Shown here in pieces: positions 24,604-33,401 of a stretch of 64,000 bases of DNA. Within the stretch, counting starts at the first letter, position 1. Every line of letters starts with the position of its first letter. The translations under genes and the position numbers were made by a program. The notes beneath the pieces are model-generated. The model did no database searches and had not been told where the DNA came from. It saw nothing but the letters and a program-made list of their open reading frames with translations. The stretch lies in assembly GCA_963784615.1 (NCBI GenBank), contig CAWASG010000001.1, forward strand, positions 1,240,001-1,304,000. Direction: 5' to 3'. Source of the stretch: UBA11403 sp963784615. GTDB taxonomy: Bacteria > Pseudomonadota > Gammaproteobacteria > Legionellales > Legionellaceae.

Positions 24604-27600
24604 TTAACCCGCTTCTTCCAACGACATTAAACTCGCATTGCCACCTGCTGCCGTCGTATCGACCGTATACGTCCGTTCAACACAAAGACGCTGCAAATAA
24701 TGTGGGCCACCCGCCTTTGGACCGGTTCCTGAGAGACCTTCTCCACCAAATGGCTGCAAGCCAACCACCGCGCCAATCATGTTTCGATTGACATAACAAT
24801 TTCCCACATGACAGCGTTCACGGATGTATTGCACGGTTTGATTAATGCGACTATGAATGCCAAGCGTTAACCCATAACCGGTTGCGTTAATTTGTTCAAT
24901 CACATCATCCAATTCATCTCGTTTATAACGAATCACATGCAATATTGGCCCAAATACTTCTTGATGCAAGCGATCCATTCGATCAATTGCAATCGCTGTT
25001 GGCGGCATAAAATGCCCCGATTTATACTCAGAGCCTACGTGACATTGATAGATAATCTCTGAGGTTTTTTTCATCTTTGTCACATGCTTTTTCAACACTG
25101 ATAAGGCATCCAGATCAATAACCGGCCCAACGTCGGTCGTCAACCATCGTGGGTCACCGACAACGAGCTCAGACATGGCGCCTTTAAGTAAATCTATCAT
25201 CCGCGGATACACTTCATCTTGAACGTAAAGCACTCTTAATGCCGAGCAACGCTGCCCTGCGCTGCCAAAGGCGGATGCCATAACATCAACTGTCACTTGC
25301 TCAAGCAAGGCCGTTGAGTCGACAATCATTGCATTTTGACCACCTGTTTCGGCGATAAACGGGATGATTTCACCCCCCCGATTCGCCAGCGATTGATTAA
25401 TCAATGTCGCCGTTTGCGTAGAACCCGTAAAAATAACGGCTTTAATGCGTTTATCGGCCACAAGACGCGCACCAACTTGCTCTCCCGATCCTGGAAGCAA
25501 CTGCACCACGGCATCAGGCATACCCGCTTCACGCATGAGTCGCACAGCAAAACCGGCCATCAGCGGCGTTTGCTCTGCAGGCTTTGCGATCACGCAATTG
25601 CCCGTCACAATGGCGGCAACGACTTGGCCGACGAATATCGCCAGAGGAAAGTTCCATGGGCTGATGCACAACACAACGCCTCGGCCATGCAGGCTAAGCT
25701 CGTTGACCTCGCCTGTATACCCATTTAAGCGCACAGGCGAGCTCATTAATTGCTCTGCCATTGTCGCGTAGTAACCACAAAAATCAATCGCCTCGCGCAC
25801 TTCAGACACGGCATCGTTCCATGTTTTACCCGCTTCAAGACAGGCGAGCGCGAGCAATGTCGCCTTGTTCTTCTCCATTAATGTTGCAAAACGACGCAAA
25901 CATTCAGCACGCGTTGACACAGGCGTACTCTCCCATGTTGGAAAAAACGCTTCAGCTTGCTCAATCGCCGCGGTAATATCTGCAGGCTGGGCATCGGTCA
26001 CATAACCGATGCTTTGCTCAGGAGATTGGGGTGAATAAACGCGTCTCTTGGCATGGGATGATTTCACGGGACGGGCCAACATCGGCGCAACTTGCCATTC
26101 AAAGGGTTGCAATGATTGCAGTGATTGTTGAAAAGAGGCCAACACGGCACGATCAGAGAAGTCGATGCCAGAAGAGTTATGTCGAACCGGCATAAAAATC
26201 GCTTCAGGCAAAGGAATATTTGGATTTTCTCGACCCAGCCAATGTTCTGCTTGATCAATGGGATCTTCAACTAACGTACTGATGGACACATTGTCATCGA
26301 CAATGCGATTCACAAATGATGAGTTAGCACCATTTTCCAAAAGTCGGCGTACCAGATAAGGCAATAAATCTTCATGACTACCAACCGGCGCGTAGACGCG
26401 GCAAGGAATGCCTAATTGTTTTGCGGGAACGATGTGCTCATACAGGCCGCTGCCCATGCCATGCAGGCATTGAAACTCGAAGTCTCGATAATCACCGACG
26501 AGGGTTAAAATCATCGCAACTGAATAGGCATTGTGCGTTGCAAACTGCGGATAAATTGCATCCGTCATCGTCAACATCTTTTTAGCGCAGGCCTGGAATG
26601 ACACATCGGTGAAAACCTTACGGGTAAATACAGGATACGTCGTCATGCCCCGCACTTGTGCCTTTTTAATTTCGCTGTCCCAATAGGCGCCTTTAATTAA
26701 ACGCACCATCATGCGCCGCTTATGGGTTCGAGCGAGCTCGGCAATCCAATCGAGCACGGCAAAGGCTCGTTTCTGATAAGATTGAAGCGCTATTCCAAAG
26801 CCATTCCAGCCTGAGAGACTGTCATCACTAAACACCTGTTCAATGAGATCCAGCGATAAATCGAGGCGCTCAGACTCTTCGGCATCGATGGTTAAGCCAA
26901 TATTGTAAAGTTTAGCTTGTTGCGCGAGCTGCAACAATTTGGGCCCAAGCTCTGCTAAAACGCGAACGCGATTGGCTTCTTCATAACGTGGATGCAAGGC
27001 AGACAATTTAATTGAAATGCCGGGTTTTGTCCGCAGATCAGCGCCCTGTTGCGCATCACGGCCTATCGCTTCAATCGCGTTTTGATAGGCCACAAAATAA
27101 CGCTCGGCATCGGCTACGGTAAGCGCCGCCTCACCGAGCATATCGTATGAATAACGATACCCAATCGCTTCCTGTTTTTTTGAACGATCCAGTGCCTCTT
27201 TGATGGTTCTCCCCATCACAAACTGCTTGCTCATAATGCGCATGGCTTGATTTACAGCTTGGCGAACAACACCCTCACCACTGCGGTGGATCACGGTCTT
27301 CAGCGCCTTACTTGCGACATTTTCTGCCGTCTCTGGCGATAATACTTTGCCCGTCAACATCAACGCCCAAGTGGTTGCATTCACAAAAAATGAACTACTC
27401 TGCCCGCGATGTGAACTCCAATCAGGCCCTACGATTTTATCCTTAATTAACTGATTAATGGTCGGGTTATCCGGCACACGTAACAAGGCTTCTGCCAAAC
27501 ACATTAAAGCGATACCCTCATCTCCAGACAAGGCATATTCGGTCATAAATGAGTCTATACCGGCGCTATTTTTTCGCGACAAGCGTACTTGCTCAACCAG

Positions 27601-27756
27601 GCGTGTAGCCGTATTGGCGATGGCGATTCTTTGCAGCGGCTCAAGTTTTGCGTAATTCATCAATCGCTCAACATGGAGCGTTTCATCAATGCGATAGGTA
27701 TCATTGATTTCGGCGCGTAAGCCATTGGGGGGGAGTAATGTTTCTGGCGTCAACAT
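24604..27756 (-). CDS. putA: bifunctional proline dehydrogenase/P5C dehydrogenase, short form
   Basis: Oxidises proline to glutamate in two steps, passing electrons to the quinone pool through FAD. The 1050-residue protein has an arm region, then the PRODH barrel (FGIALQSYQKRAFAVLDWIAE near 320, MVRLIKGAYWDSEIKKAQ near 350, FQCLHGMGSGLYEHIV near 430), then the aldehyde dehydrogenase (ISPWNFPLAIFVGQV near 685, catalytic Cys in GSAGQRCSALRVLY near 840). E. coli PutA is 1320 residues; this one lacks the N-terminal ribbon-helix-helix domain and the C-terminal extension, so it should not repress its own gene. mnmC follows closely. Confidence 0.97.
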   Translation of the reverse strand: MLTPETLLPPNGLRAEINDTYRIDETLHVERLMNYAKLEPLQRIAIANTATRLVEQVRLSRKNSAGIDSFMTEYALSGDEGIALMCLAEALLRVPDNPTINQLIKDKIVGPDWSSHRGQSSSFFVNATTWALMLTGKVLSPETAENVASKALKTVIHRSGEGVVRQAVNQAMRIMSKQFVMGRTIKEALDRSKKQEAIGYRYSYDMLGEAALTVADAERYFVAYQNAIEAIGRDAQQGADLRTKPGISIKLSALHPRYEEANRVRVLAELGPKLLQLAQQAKLYNIGLTIDAEESERLDLSLDLIEQVFSDDSLSGWNGFGIALQSYQKRAFAVLDWIAELARTHKRRMMVRLIKGAYWDSEIKKAQVRGMTTYPVFTRKVFTDVSFQACAKKMLTMTDAIYPQFATHNAYSVAMILTLVGDYRDFEFQCLHGMGSGLYEHIVPAKQLGIPCRVYAPVGSHEDLLPYLVRRLLENGANSSFVNRIVDDNVSISTLVEDPIDQAEHWLGRENPNIPLPEAIFMPVRHNSSGIDFSDRAVLASFQQSLQSLQPFEWQVAPMLARPVKSSHAKRRVYSPQSPEQSIGYVTDAQPADITAAIEQAEAFFPTWESTPVSTRAECLRRFATLMEKNKATLLALACLEAGKTWNDAVSEVREAIDFCGYYATMAEQLMSSPVRLNGYTGEVNELSLHGRGVVLCISPWNFPLAIFVGQVVAAIVTGNCVIAKPAEQTPLMAGFAVRLMREAGMPDAVVQLLPGSGEQVGARLVADKRIKAVIFTGSTQTATLINQSLANRGGEIIPFIAETGGQNAMIVDSTALLEQVTVDVMASAFGSAGQRCSALRVLYVQDEVYPRMIDLLKGAMSELVVGDPRWLTTDVGPVIDLDALSVLKKHVTKMKKTSEIIYQCHVGSEYKSGHFMPPTAIAIDRMDRLHQEVFGPILHVIRYKRDELDDVIEQINATGYGLTLGIHSRINQTVQYIRERCHVGNCYVNRNMIGAVVGLQPFGGEGLSGTGPKAGGPHYLQRLCVERTYTVDTTAAGGNASLMSLEEAG

Positions 27757-27787
27757 ATGAAGTAACCTCTGATAATGGGATGTATCA

Positions 27788-28060
27788 TTAAAATAATTCT
27801 GAATGGGAGCCTGTTCGTCCCAATCGTAAAAGACAAAGCTCGTTTTCTATTTTATAAATGAGAAGCCAATCCGGTGAAATATGACATTCTCTGTAATCAT
27901 TCCAATCACCAACAAGAGCATGATCACAATGTTTAGGGGCGAGTGGTTTCAAACGACGAAGATCATCCACAGTATCTTCGAGTAATTTAAGATTTTTCCC
28001 TTGCTTGATGATTTTCTTCAGATCTTTTTTAAATTGCGATGAACGGCGAATATCAAGCAT
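27788..28060 (-). CDS. yafQ: YafQ-type mRNA interferase toxin
   Basis: A 90-residue RelE-superfamily toxin from MLDIRRSSQFKKDLKK. The active-site layout of YafQ is visible: GDWNDYRECHISPDWLLIYK (His and Asp pair, around residues 56-75) and the C-terminal LGRTGSHSELF with the last His. It cuts mRNA in the ribosomal A site. Its ATG overlaps the dinJ stop by 8 bases, the classical antitoxin-first order. Confidence 0.92.
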   Translation of the reverse strand: MLDIRRSSQFKKDLKKIIKQGKNLKLLEDTVDDLRRLKPLAPKHCDHALVGDWNDYRECHISPDWLLIYKIENELCLLRLGRTGSHSELF

Positions 28061-28322
28061 CGTCATCCTCAACCAGATCATCAATCATCGCTTGAAAGGA
28101 TGAAAATGTCTTACCGCCTCCATTCTCCAACTCATCCATAGCCGATCGAGAGGCTCGATTAGGTATTTTCAACTCGAAAGGAACGCCTTTATTCATCACG
28201 ATTTGTGCATAAAGTGCGTTGATTGCTTGTGAAGCAGTAATACCAATTTTTTTTAATATGATATCCGCTTTCTCTTTTAACTCAGGTTCGATTCGCGCCT
28301 GTACTGTGCATGCTTTGGCCAT
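28053..28322 (-). CDS. dinJ: DinJ-type ribbon-helix-helix antitoxin
   Basis: An 89-residue antitoxin from MAKACTVQARIEPELKEKAD, the usual RelB/DinJ start, with an N-terminal ribbon-helix-helix (GITASQAINALYAQIVMNKGVPFEL) and an acidic, flexible C-terminus (LVEDDDA) that would wrap the toxin. An upstream in-frame extension to 28385 is not family-like. The pair sits between putA and an ABC exporter and has no partner genes. Confidence 0.92.
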   Translation of the reverse strand: MAKACTVQARIEPELKEKADIILKKIGITASQAINALYAQIVMNKGVPFELKIPNRASRSAMDELENGGGKTFSSFQAMIDDLVEDDDA

Positions 28323-28452
28323 TGAGCACCTCTCTATAATGTACTTCCATGCATATAGTGTAGTTAAATTGTAATACGATTGCAAATTGCATCCGTGTCG
28401 TACAGGGCATTTTAATCATGCTGGTATGATGCGTAGTTACGTTTTTTGGATC

Positions 28453-29226
28453 TTACTCTCGTAACCCAACGCCCTTTTTTAATAAACGCAAATTCACAGC
28501 GGCCAAAATAGCAACCATCAACACAATGACGGTCATTGCCAGCGGCATGTTTGTTTCTTGTTGCGCAATCATGGCATGGCGAAGGGCTGTTACCATGTAA
28601 TAGATGGGATTAAGATGCGTCATTTGTTCCCAAAATGGTGACAGCATACTGGCCGAATAAAATACACCGCCCAAATACGTTAATGGGGTTAAAATAAACG
28701 TCGGAACGAGGGCAACATCGTCAAAATTACGGGCTAACATCCCATTCAAAAACCCTGCCAAAGAAAATAAAACTGCAACCAATATCACCACCAAAAACGT
28801 CATTGGCAATCGATGGAGATCAAAGCTTAAAAAAAACGATGAAATCAAAAAAACAAGGCCGGCGACTATGACGCCTCGCAGCACACCCCCGGCCACATAT
28901 CCAATTAAGATAAGACTGTAATGAATGGGGCTAATCAACACTTCCTCGATACTGCGTTGAAAGCGCACGTTAAATAACGACGTACACACGTTGGAATAGG
29001 CATTGGTAATCACCGTCATCATGATGAGCCCCGGAGCGATAAACATCATATAACTCACCCCATGAACCAAACCGACACGATTGCCTATCACACTGCCGAA
29101 AATTAAAAAATAAAGTAACGTTTGAATCACTGGCGGCAAAAAAACCTGGCTTGCAATGCGAAACATTCGCACCAATTCGCGACGCAGGATCGTATAAAGC
29201 CCTATCATTTGTTGTTTAATGGCCAT
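28453..29226 (-). CDS. yadH: ABC-2 type exporter permease (YadH-like)
   Basis: A 257-residue permease with six helices and the ABC-2 signature near residues 165-200 (DDVALVPTFILTPLTYLGGVFYSASMLSPFW). The closest match by eye is E. coli YadH, from FRIASQVFLPPVIQTLLYFLIFG at the N-terminus. The substrate is unknown. It overlaps the ATPase gene by 11 bases and must work with it. Confidence 0.93.
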   Translation of the reverse strand: MAIKQQMIGLYTILRRELVRMFRIASQVFLPPVIQTLLYFLIFGSVIGNRVGLVHGVSYMMFIAPGLIMMTVITNAYSNVCTSLFNVRFQRSIEEVLISPIHYSLILIGYVAGGVLRGVIVAGLVFLISSFFLSFDLHRLPMTFLVVILVAVLFSLAGFLNGMLARNFDDVALVPTFILTPLTYLGGVFYSASMLSPFWEQMTHLNPIYYMVTALRHAMIAQQETNMPLAMTVIVLMVAILAAVNLRLLKKGVGLRE

Positions 29227-30130
29227 GATTAATCAAATCCATAAAAAGCTCTTCCAGTCGATTGGTTTTATTACGCATGCTATGAACGCGAATATGATGC
29301 TGGTCAAAAATAGCGAAAACATCATTCAAGGATAATTCAGAACGAACGCGCAATTCAAACGTATTCGCATCCACTTTTTCAAAGTGTAACCCATCGATTT
29401 GCGGAAAGTGAGCAATCGACTCGAATGTATCAAAAATGAAGGTTTGATGGTGTAATGATTTCAACAACTGCTTCATCGACGATTTTTTAACAATCTCGCC
29501 TTTATTAATAATCGCGATATTTTTACAAAGCTGCTCTGCTTCTTCAAGGTAATGCGTTGTTAAAATAATCGTCGTGCCTGCTGCATTGGTTTGGCGAAGA
29601 AAATCCCACATGGTTCGACGTATTTCAACGTCCACTCCCGCCGTAGGCTCATCGAGGATCAAGACTTTGGGTTGATGGATCAAGGCACGAGCGATCATCA
29701 ATCGACGTTTCATCCCACCCGACAAATGCCGAACAATACTGTTGCGTTTATCAGCAAGCCCTAATTGCTCTATCAAGGCTTCAGCACGCGGTCGCGCTTT
29801 GGTGCGAGAAATACCGTAATATCCAGCCTGATTCAGTAAAATTTGCTCGCAGGTTTCGAAAATATTAAGATTAATTTCTTGAGGAACAAGGCCCAAACAC
29901 GACTTCGCTTCTTCAGGATATTTATCCAAATCATGCCCATTGATGCGAATCACACCCGCCGTTTTGGTGAGCAACGAGGTCATCAGCCCTATGGTCGTTG
30001 ATTTACCTGCGCCATTTGCCCCGAGCAACGCAAAAAAATCGCCCGTTTCTACGGTGAGGTCAATGCCTTTTACAGCCTCAACCCCATTCGCATAAGTCTT
30101 TCGCAGCTGTTGTATGTCAATTGCGTGCAT
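29216..30130 (-). CDS. yadG: ABC transporter ATP-binding protein (YadG-like)
   Basis: A 304-residue ATPase: Walker A LLGANGAGKSTTIGLM (about residue 35), Q-loop GLVPQEINLN, signature HLSGGMKRRLMIARALIH (about 138) and Walker B VLILDEPTAGVDVEIRR (about 158). The C-terminal 80 residues are the DrrA/YadG-type tail. It drives the YadH permease encoded downstream. Confidence 0.95.
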   Translation of the reverse strand: MHAIDIQQLRKTYANGVEAVKGIDLTVETGDFFALLGANGAGKSTTIGLMTSLLTKTAGVIRINGHDLDKYPEEAKSCLGLVPQEINLNIFETCEQILLNQAGYYGISRTKARPRAEALIEQLGLADKRNSIVRHLSGGMKRRLMIARALIHQPKVLILDEPTAGVDVEIRRTMWDFLRQTNAAGTTIILTTHYLEEAEQLCKNIAIINKGEIVKKSSMKQLLKSLHHQTFIFDTFESIAHFPQIDGLHFEKVDANTFELRVRSELSLNDVFAIFDQHHIRVHSMRNKTNRLEELFMDLINHGH

Positions 30131-30158
30131 GATTTGTAACTTTTCACCTTATTTGTGT

Positions 30159-30255
30159 GTAGGTTGGGCGTAGGTTGGGTTGAGGCTGGTAAGCCGAAGC
30201 CCAACGCGGATGGTTTTGTTGGGCTTCGGCTTGACCTTCCTCAACCCAACCTACA
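30159..30255. repeat. dispersed GTAGGTTGGGTTGAGG repeat, copy 2 (inverted pair)
   Basis: Two GTAGGTTGGG starts, then GGTTGAGG..GCCGAAGCCCAAC and, after TTTTGTT, the inverse GGGCTTCGGC..CAACCCAACCTAC. It fills the gap between hslU and yadG and could fold into a long hairpin in either transcript. Confidence 0.75.
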
Positions 30256-30269
30256 GCAGTACACCATAA

Positions 30270-31607
30270 CTACAAGATATACCGCGTCAAATCATCATCG
30301 TCAACCAGCTTACCTAAATGCGCCTGTACATAGGCCGCATCCACATGAACCGTTTCGCCCGCTTTATCGGTTGCATCAAACGAAACCACTTCAAGCAAGC
30401 GCTCCATGACGGTATATAAACGCCGGGCACCAATATTTTCAGTGCGCTCATTCACTTGCCAAGCCACTTCTGCAATACGACGAACGCCCGTATCCCCAAA
30501 TGTCAGGGCTAAGCCTTCTGTCGCCATCAACGCGGTGTATTGTTCAGTCAGTGACGCACTGGGCTCGGTTAAAATCCGGACGAAATCTTCAACGCTTAAA
30601 GGAGAAAGCTCAACCCGAATAGGCAATCGACCTTGAAGCTCTGCGATTAAATCGGATGGCTTCGCGCCCTGAAATGCACCGGACGTAATAAATAAAACGT
30701 GATCGGTGTTAATCATGCCGTATTTTGTCGAAACCGTCGTTCCTTCAATCAATGGCAATAAATCACGCTGAACACCTTCGCGAGACACATCACCACCGTG
30801 TTCGGATCGCTTAGCGACTTTATCAATTTCATCAATAAACACTATGCCATTTTGTTCAACATTTTCAATGGCGCGAGTTTTGATATCTTCGTCATTGATC
30901 AGTTTTGCCGCTTCTTCTTCAATCATGATTTTCAGCGCTTTGGCAATCGTCATCTTGCGGGTTTTAGTCCGCCCAGTGCCCACCTGCTGAAACATCGATT
31001 GCAACTGACTGGTCATTTCCTCCATACCAGGAGGTGCCATGATTTCAACACCGATCGGCGATGCCGCTAAATCGATTTCAATTTCATGAGCATCCAAAGT
31101 CCCTTCGCGTAATTGTTTACGAAACGTTTGGCGCGTTGTAGAGTCTTTTTCTGTGGCAGGTTCAACACCACGAGCCGCTGGCAACAGAACATCCAGAACA
31201 CGATCTTCCGCAGCATCTTCCGCGCGCGCTTTGACTTTGCTCATCGCCACTTCACGCTCTTGCTTAATCGCCGTATCGGCCAAGTCACGAATGATCGAGT
31301 CAACATCACGTCCAACGTAGCCCACTTCGGTAAATTTCGTCGCCTCAACTTTAATAAAAGGCGCATCAGCCAGTTTCGCCAATCGTCGTGAAATTTCTGT
31401 TTTACCCACACCTGTTGGCCCAATCATCAAAATATTTTTGGGCATAATTTCATTGCGCAACGTAGCGTCTTCAATTTGCATTCGCCGCCACCGGTTTCTT
31501 AATGCAATTGCGACTGCGCGTTTTGCGTCATTTTGTCCAATAATATGTTTATCTAATTCCTCAACAATCTCACGAGGCGTCATCGTCATTTTATTCAATG
31601 CTGTCAT
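30270..31607 (-). CDS. hslU: ATP-dependent protease ATPase subunit HslU
   Basis: AAA+ unfoldase that feeds the HslV peptidase. From MTALNKMTMTPREIVEEL the product is 445 residues (E. coli 443). Walker A MIGPTGVGKTEISR near residue 60, Walker B NGIVFIDEIDKVAKR near 255, the I-domain between them, and sensor RTENIGARRLYTVMERLLE near 395. The ATG at 31607 is 4 bases past the hslV stop; an ATG 6 codons further in (MTMTPRE) is a close alternative. Confidence 0.97.
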   Translation of the reverse strand: MTALNKMTMTPREIVEELDKHIIGQNDAKRAVAIALRNRWRRMQIEDATLRNEIMPKNILMIGPTGVGKTEISRRLAKLADAPFIKVEATKFTEVGYVGRDVDSIIRDLADTAIKQEREVAMSKVKARAEDAAEDRVLDVLLPAARGVEPATEKDSTTRQTFRKQLREGTLDAHEIEIDLAASPIGVEIMAPPGMEEMTSQLQSMFQQVGTGRTKTRKMTIAKALKIMIEEEAAKLINDEDIKTRAIENVEQNGIVFIDEIDKVAKRSEHGGDVSREGVQRDLLPLIEGTTVSTKYGMINTDHVLFITSGAFQGAKPSDLIAELQGRLPIRVELSPLSVEDFVRILTEPSASLTEQYTALMATEGLALTFGDTGVRRIAEVAWQVNERTENIGARRLYTVMERLLEVVSFDATDKAGETVHVDAAYVQAHLGKLVDDDDLTRYIL

Positions 31608-31611
31608 TTGA

Positions 31612-32160
31612 TCACTCACAATCGCTGTCCAATTCTTCAATAGTAAAATTATGATTCGTATAAATACAAATTTCGCCCGCAATCGTTAACGATTGTTTCA
31701 CAATCTCTTTAGCAGACAGTTTCGTACTTCGTAACAACGCTTTCGCTGCAGATTGCGCAAAAGGGCCACCCGAACCAATGGCAATTAAACCTTCTTCAGG
31801 CTCAATCACATCCCCATTTCCCGTAATAATTAACGACGATTTGCTGTCAGCAACGGCAAGCAATGCTTCTAATCGACGAAGCATTCGGTCGGTTCGCCAA
31901 TCTTTTGCAAGCTCAACGGCTGAACGCACCAAATGTCCTTGATGGGCTTCAAGTTTTGCCTCAAACCGTTCAAATAAAGTGAACGCATCCGCTGTTCCAC
32001 CAGCAAAGCCTGCAATCACTTTATCTTTATAAAGCCGACGCACTTTACGTGCATTGCCTTTCATCACCGTATTTCCGAGGGTGACCTGTCCGTCACCGCC
32101 AATCACCACTTTATTCCCACGGCGTACAGAAAGAATGGTGGTACCGCGATATTGTTCCAA
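31612..32160 (-). CDS. hslV: ATP-dependent protease peptidase subunit HslV, TTG start
   Basis: Threonine peptidase of the HslUV complex. The 182-residue chain starts MEQYRG then TTILSVRR; cleavage before the first Thr would expose the catalytic residue, as in the family. GDGQVTLGNTVMKGNARKVRRLY, GFAGGTADAFTLFERFE and AIGSGGPFAQSAAKALL are diagnostic. The start codon is TTG with AAGGA nine bases upstream and no ATG at that point. It is transcribed ahead of hslU and divergent from the pilin operon. Confidence 0.96.
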   Translation of the reverse strand: MEQYRGTTILSVRRGNKVVIGGDGQVTLGNTVMKGNARKVRRLYKDKVIAGFAGGTADAFTLFERFEAKLEAHQGHLVRSAVELAKDWRTDRMLRRLEALLAVADSKSSLIITGNGDVIEPEEGLIAIGSGGPFAQSAAKALLRSTKLSAKEIVKQSLTIAGEICIYTNHNFTIEELDSDCE

Positions 32161-32322
32161 AATAATTCCTTGGGTTATGCTGTTGATGAAAGGAAGATAT
32201 GGGGGCGAATGATAAGAATTTCAAGTTAATGTTTAGAAAGAAAAGGGTAAAAATAGACTACGCGCAGTCATAATTATGGATCATAGTCTAAACTTAAAGT
32301 ATGAAAGGGAGAATATCGTTAT

Positions 32323-32895
32323 ATGACGCACCATGCATGCAAGACATGTCCATCAATTTTCTCTATGAGGGGCATCACTTTTGTGGAGCTGTTAATGACC
32401 ATGGCTGTGGTGACCATTATTTCCGTTTTTGCTGCGCCCTATCTTGGCAATATGATGTTGGATAAACGCATTATGGCTGAACGAGATGCACTGATGACAA
32501 TGCTCAACTATGCACGCAACACGGCACTGACGCAGAATGTCACGATTCAAGCCTGTCCTGTAGGAGCGACAGGATCAACGACATGTGGCGCAAACTGGCA
32601 AACCGGCTTTATGATCGTGAGTCAACCGGCTACGGGAGCAGCGGTTCTCCTGCAATCCTACCGTACAGGCCCCAATGACCCCACATTGTCGATTGTTCCT
32701 ATTGGTGGTGTATCTGCAACAACCATCAATTTCGATGCTCGCGGACTTGCAACCACGCAGGCCAATTTCAAATTATGTGATCGTCGAGGCGGTGCGCATG
32801 CTTTGTCGGTACAGGTACTTCCTACAGGTATGGTACAAACAGCCGCAACAGTAGGTACTGCGGTCTGGAATGGAGGGGCGCTCACATGTCCATAA
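32323..32895 (+). CDS. fimT: FimT/GspH-type minor pilin
   Basis: A 190-residue type IV pilin-like protein. After a leader it has the prepilin peptidase site RG/ITFVELLMTM with Glu at +5, then a hydrophobic helix and the FimT domain (MAERDALMTMLNYARNTALTQN). Paired Cys residues (CPVGATGSTTCG) probably form a disulfide. FimT proteins sit at the pilus tip and some bind DNA for uptake. First gene of the minor pilin operon; overlaps pilV by 10 bases. Confidence 0.9.
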   Translation: MTHHACKTCPSIFSMRGITFVELLMTMAVVTIISVFAAPYLGNMMLDKRIMAERDALMTMLNYARNTALTQNVTIQACPVGATGSTTCGANWQTGFMIVSQPATGAAVLLQSYRTGPNDPTLSIVPIGGVSATTINFDARGLATTQANFKLCDRRGGAHALSVQVLPTGMVQTAATVGTAVWNGGALTCP

Positions 32896-33401
32896 AACAC
32901 TTCCACCAGAATCAGCGTGCATTTTCACTGATTGAAGCCATGGTTGCTTTGATCGTTTTTGCAATAGGAATGATAGGTATTGCCCGCATGTTGTTGATGT
33001 CACATCAATCAAATGCATCTAACTATCTTCGGCAACAAGCCGTACAAGACGCCTACGATATCATTGATCGCATACGTGCCAATCGAAAAACGGCCCTCAA
33101 TGGAAACTATACCGTCAGTAATATTGTCTCTACGGGAACCCCAACGATACCAAGCGCCCCATCTACCAAATGTAGTAGTACTGCATGCAGCACAACCCAG
33201 CTCGCCACCTATGATACCTGGGACTGGTTGGCCAACAGCATCGCGAAACTACCCAATGGTTGTGGTGCGATTACAACAGCTGCATCAGGAGCAAATACTT
33301 TGATAACGGTCACTGTGCAATGGAGCGACGCTCCTGCACAACAAGTTCTGGGCACGGCAAACCCAGCGCCATCTCAACTGATTATTCAGACTCAATTATG
33401 A
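32886..33401 (+). CDS. pilV: minor pilin PilV
   Basis: A 171-residue minor pilin with the class III-like start QRA/FSLIEAMVALIVFAIGMIGIARM. The residue before the cut is Ala, not the usual Gly. The body has the PilV layout (AVQDAYDIIDRIRANRKTALNGNY, CSSTACSTTQLATYDTWDWLA). It joins PilW, PilX and PilE in the tip complex that primes pilus assembly. Its stop overlaps the pilW start by 4 bases. Confidence 0.9.
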   Translation: MSIKHFHQNQRAFSLIEAMVALIVFAIGMIGIARMLLMSHQSNASNYLRQQAVQDAYDIIDRIRANRKTALNGNYTVSNIVSTGTPTIPSAPSTKCSSTACSTTQLATYDTWDWLANSIAKLPNGCGAITTAASGANTLITVTVQWSDAPAQQVLGTANPAPSQLIIQTQL

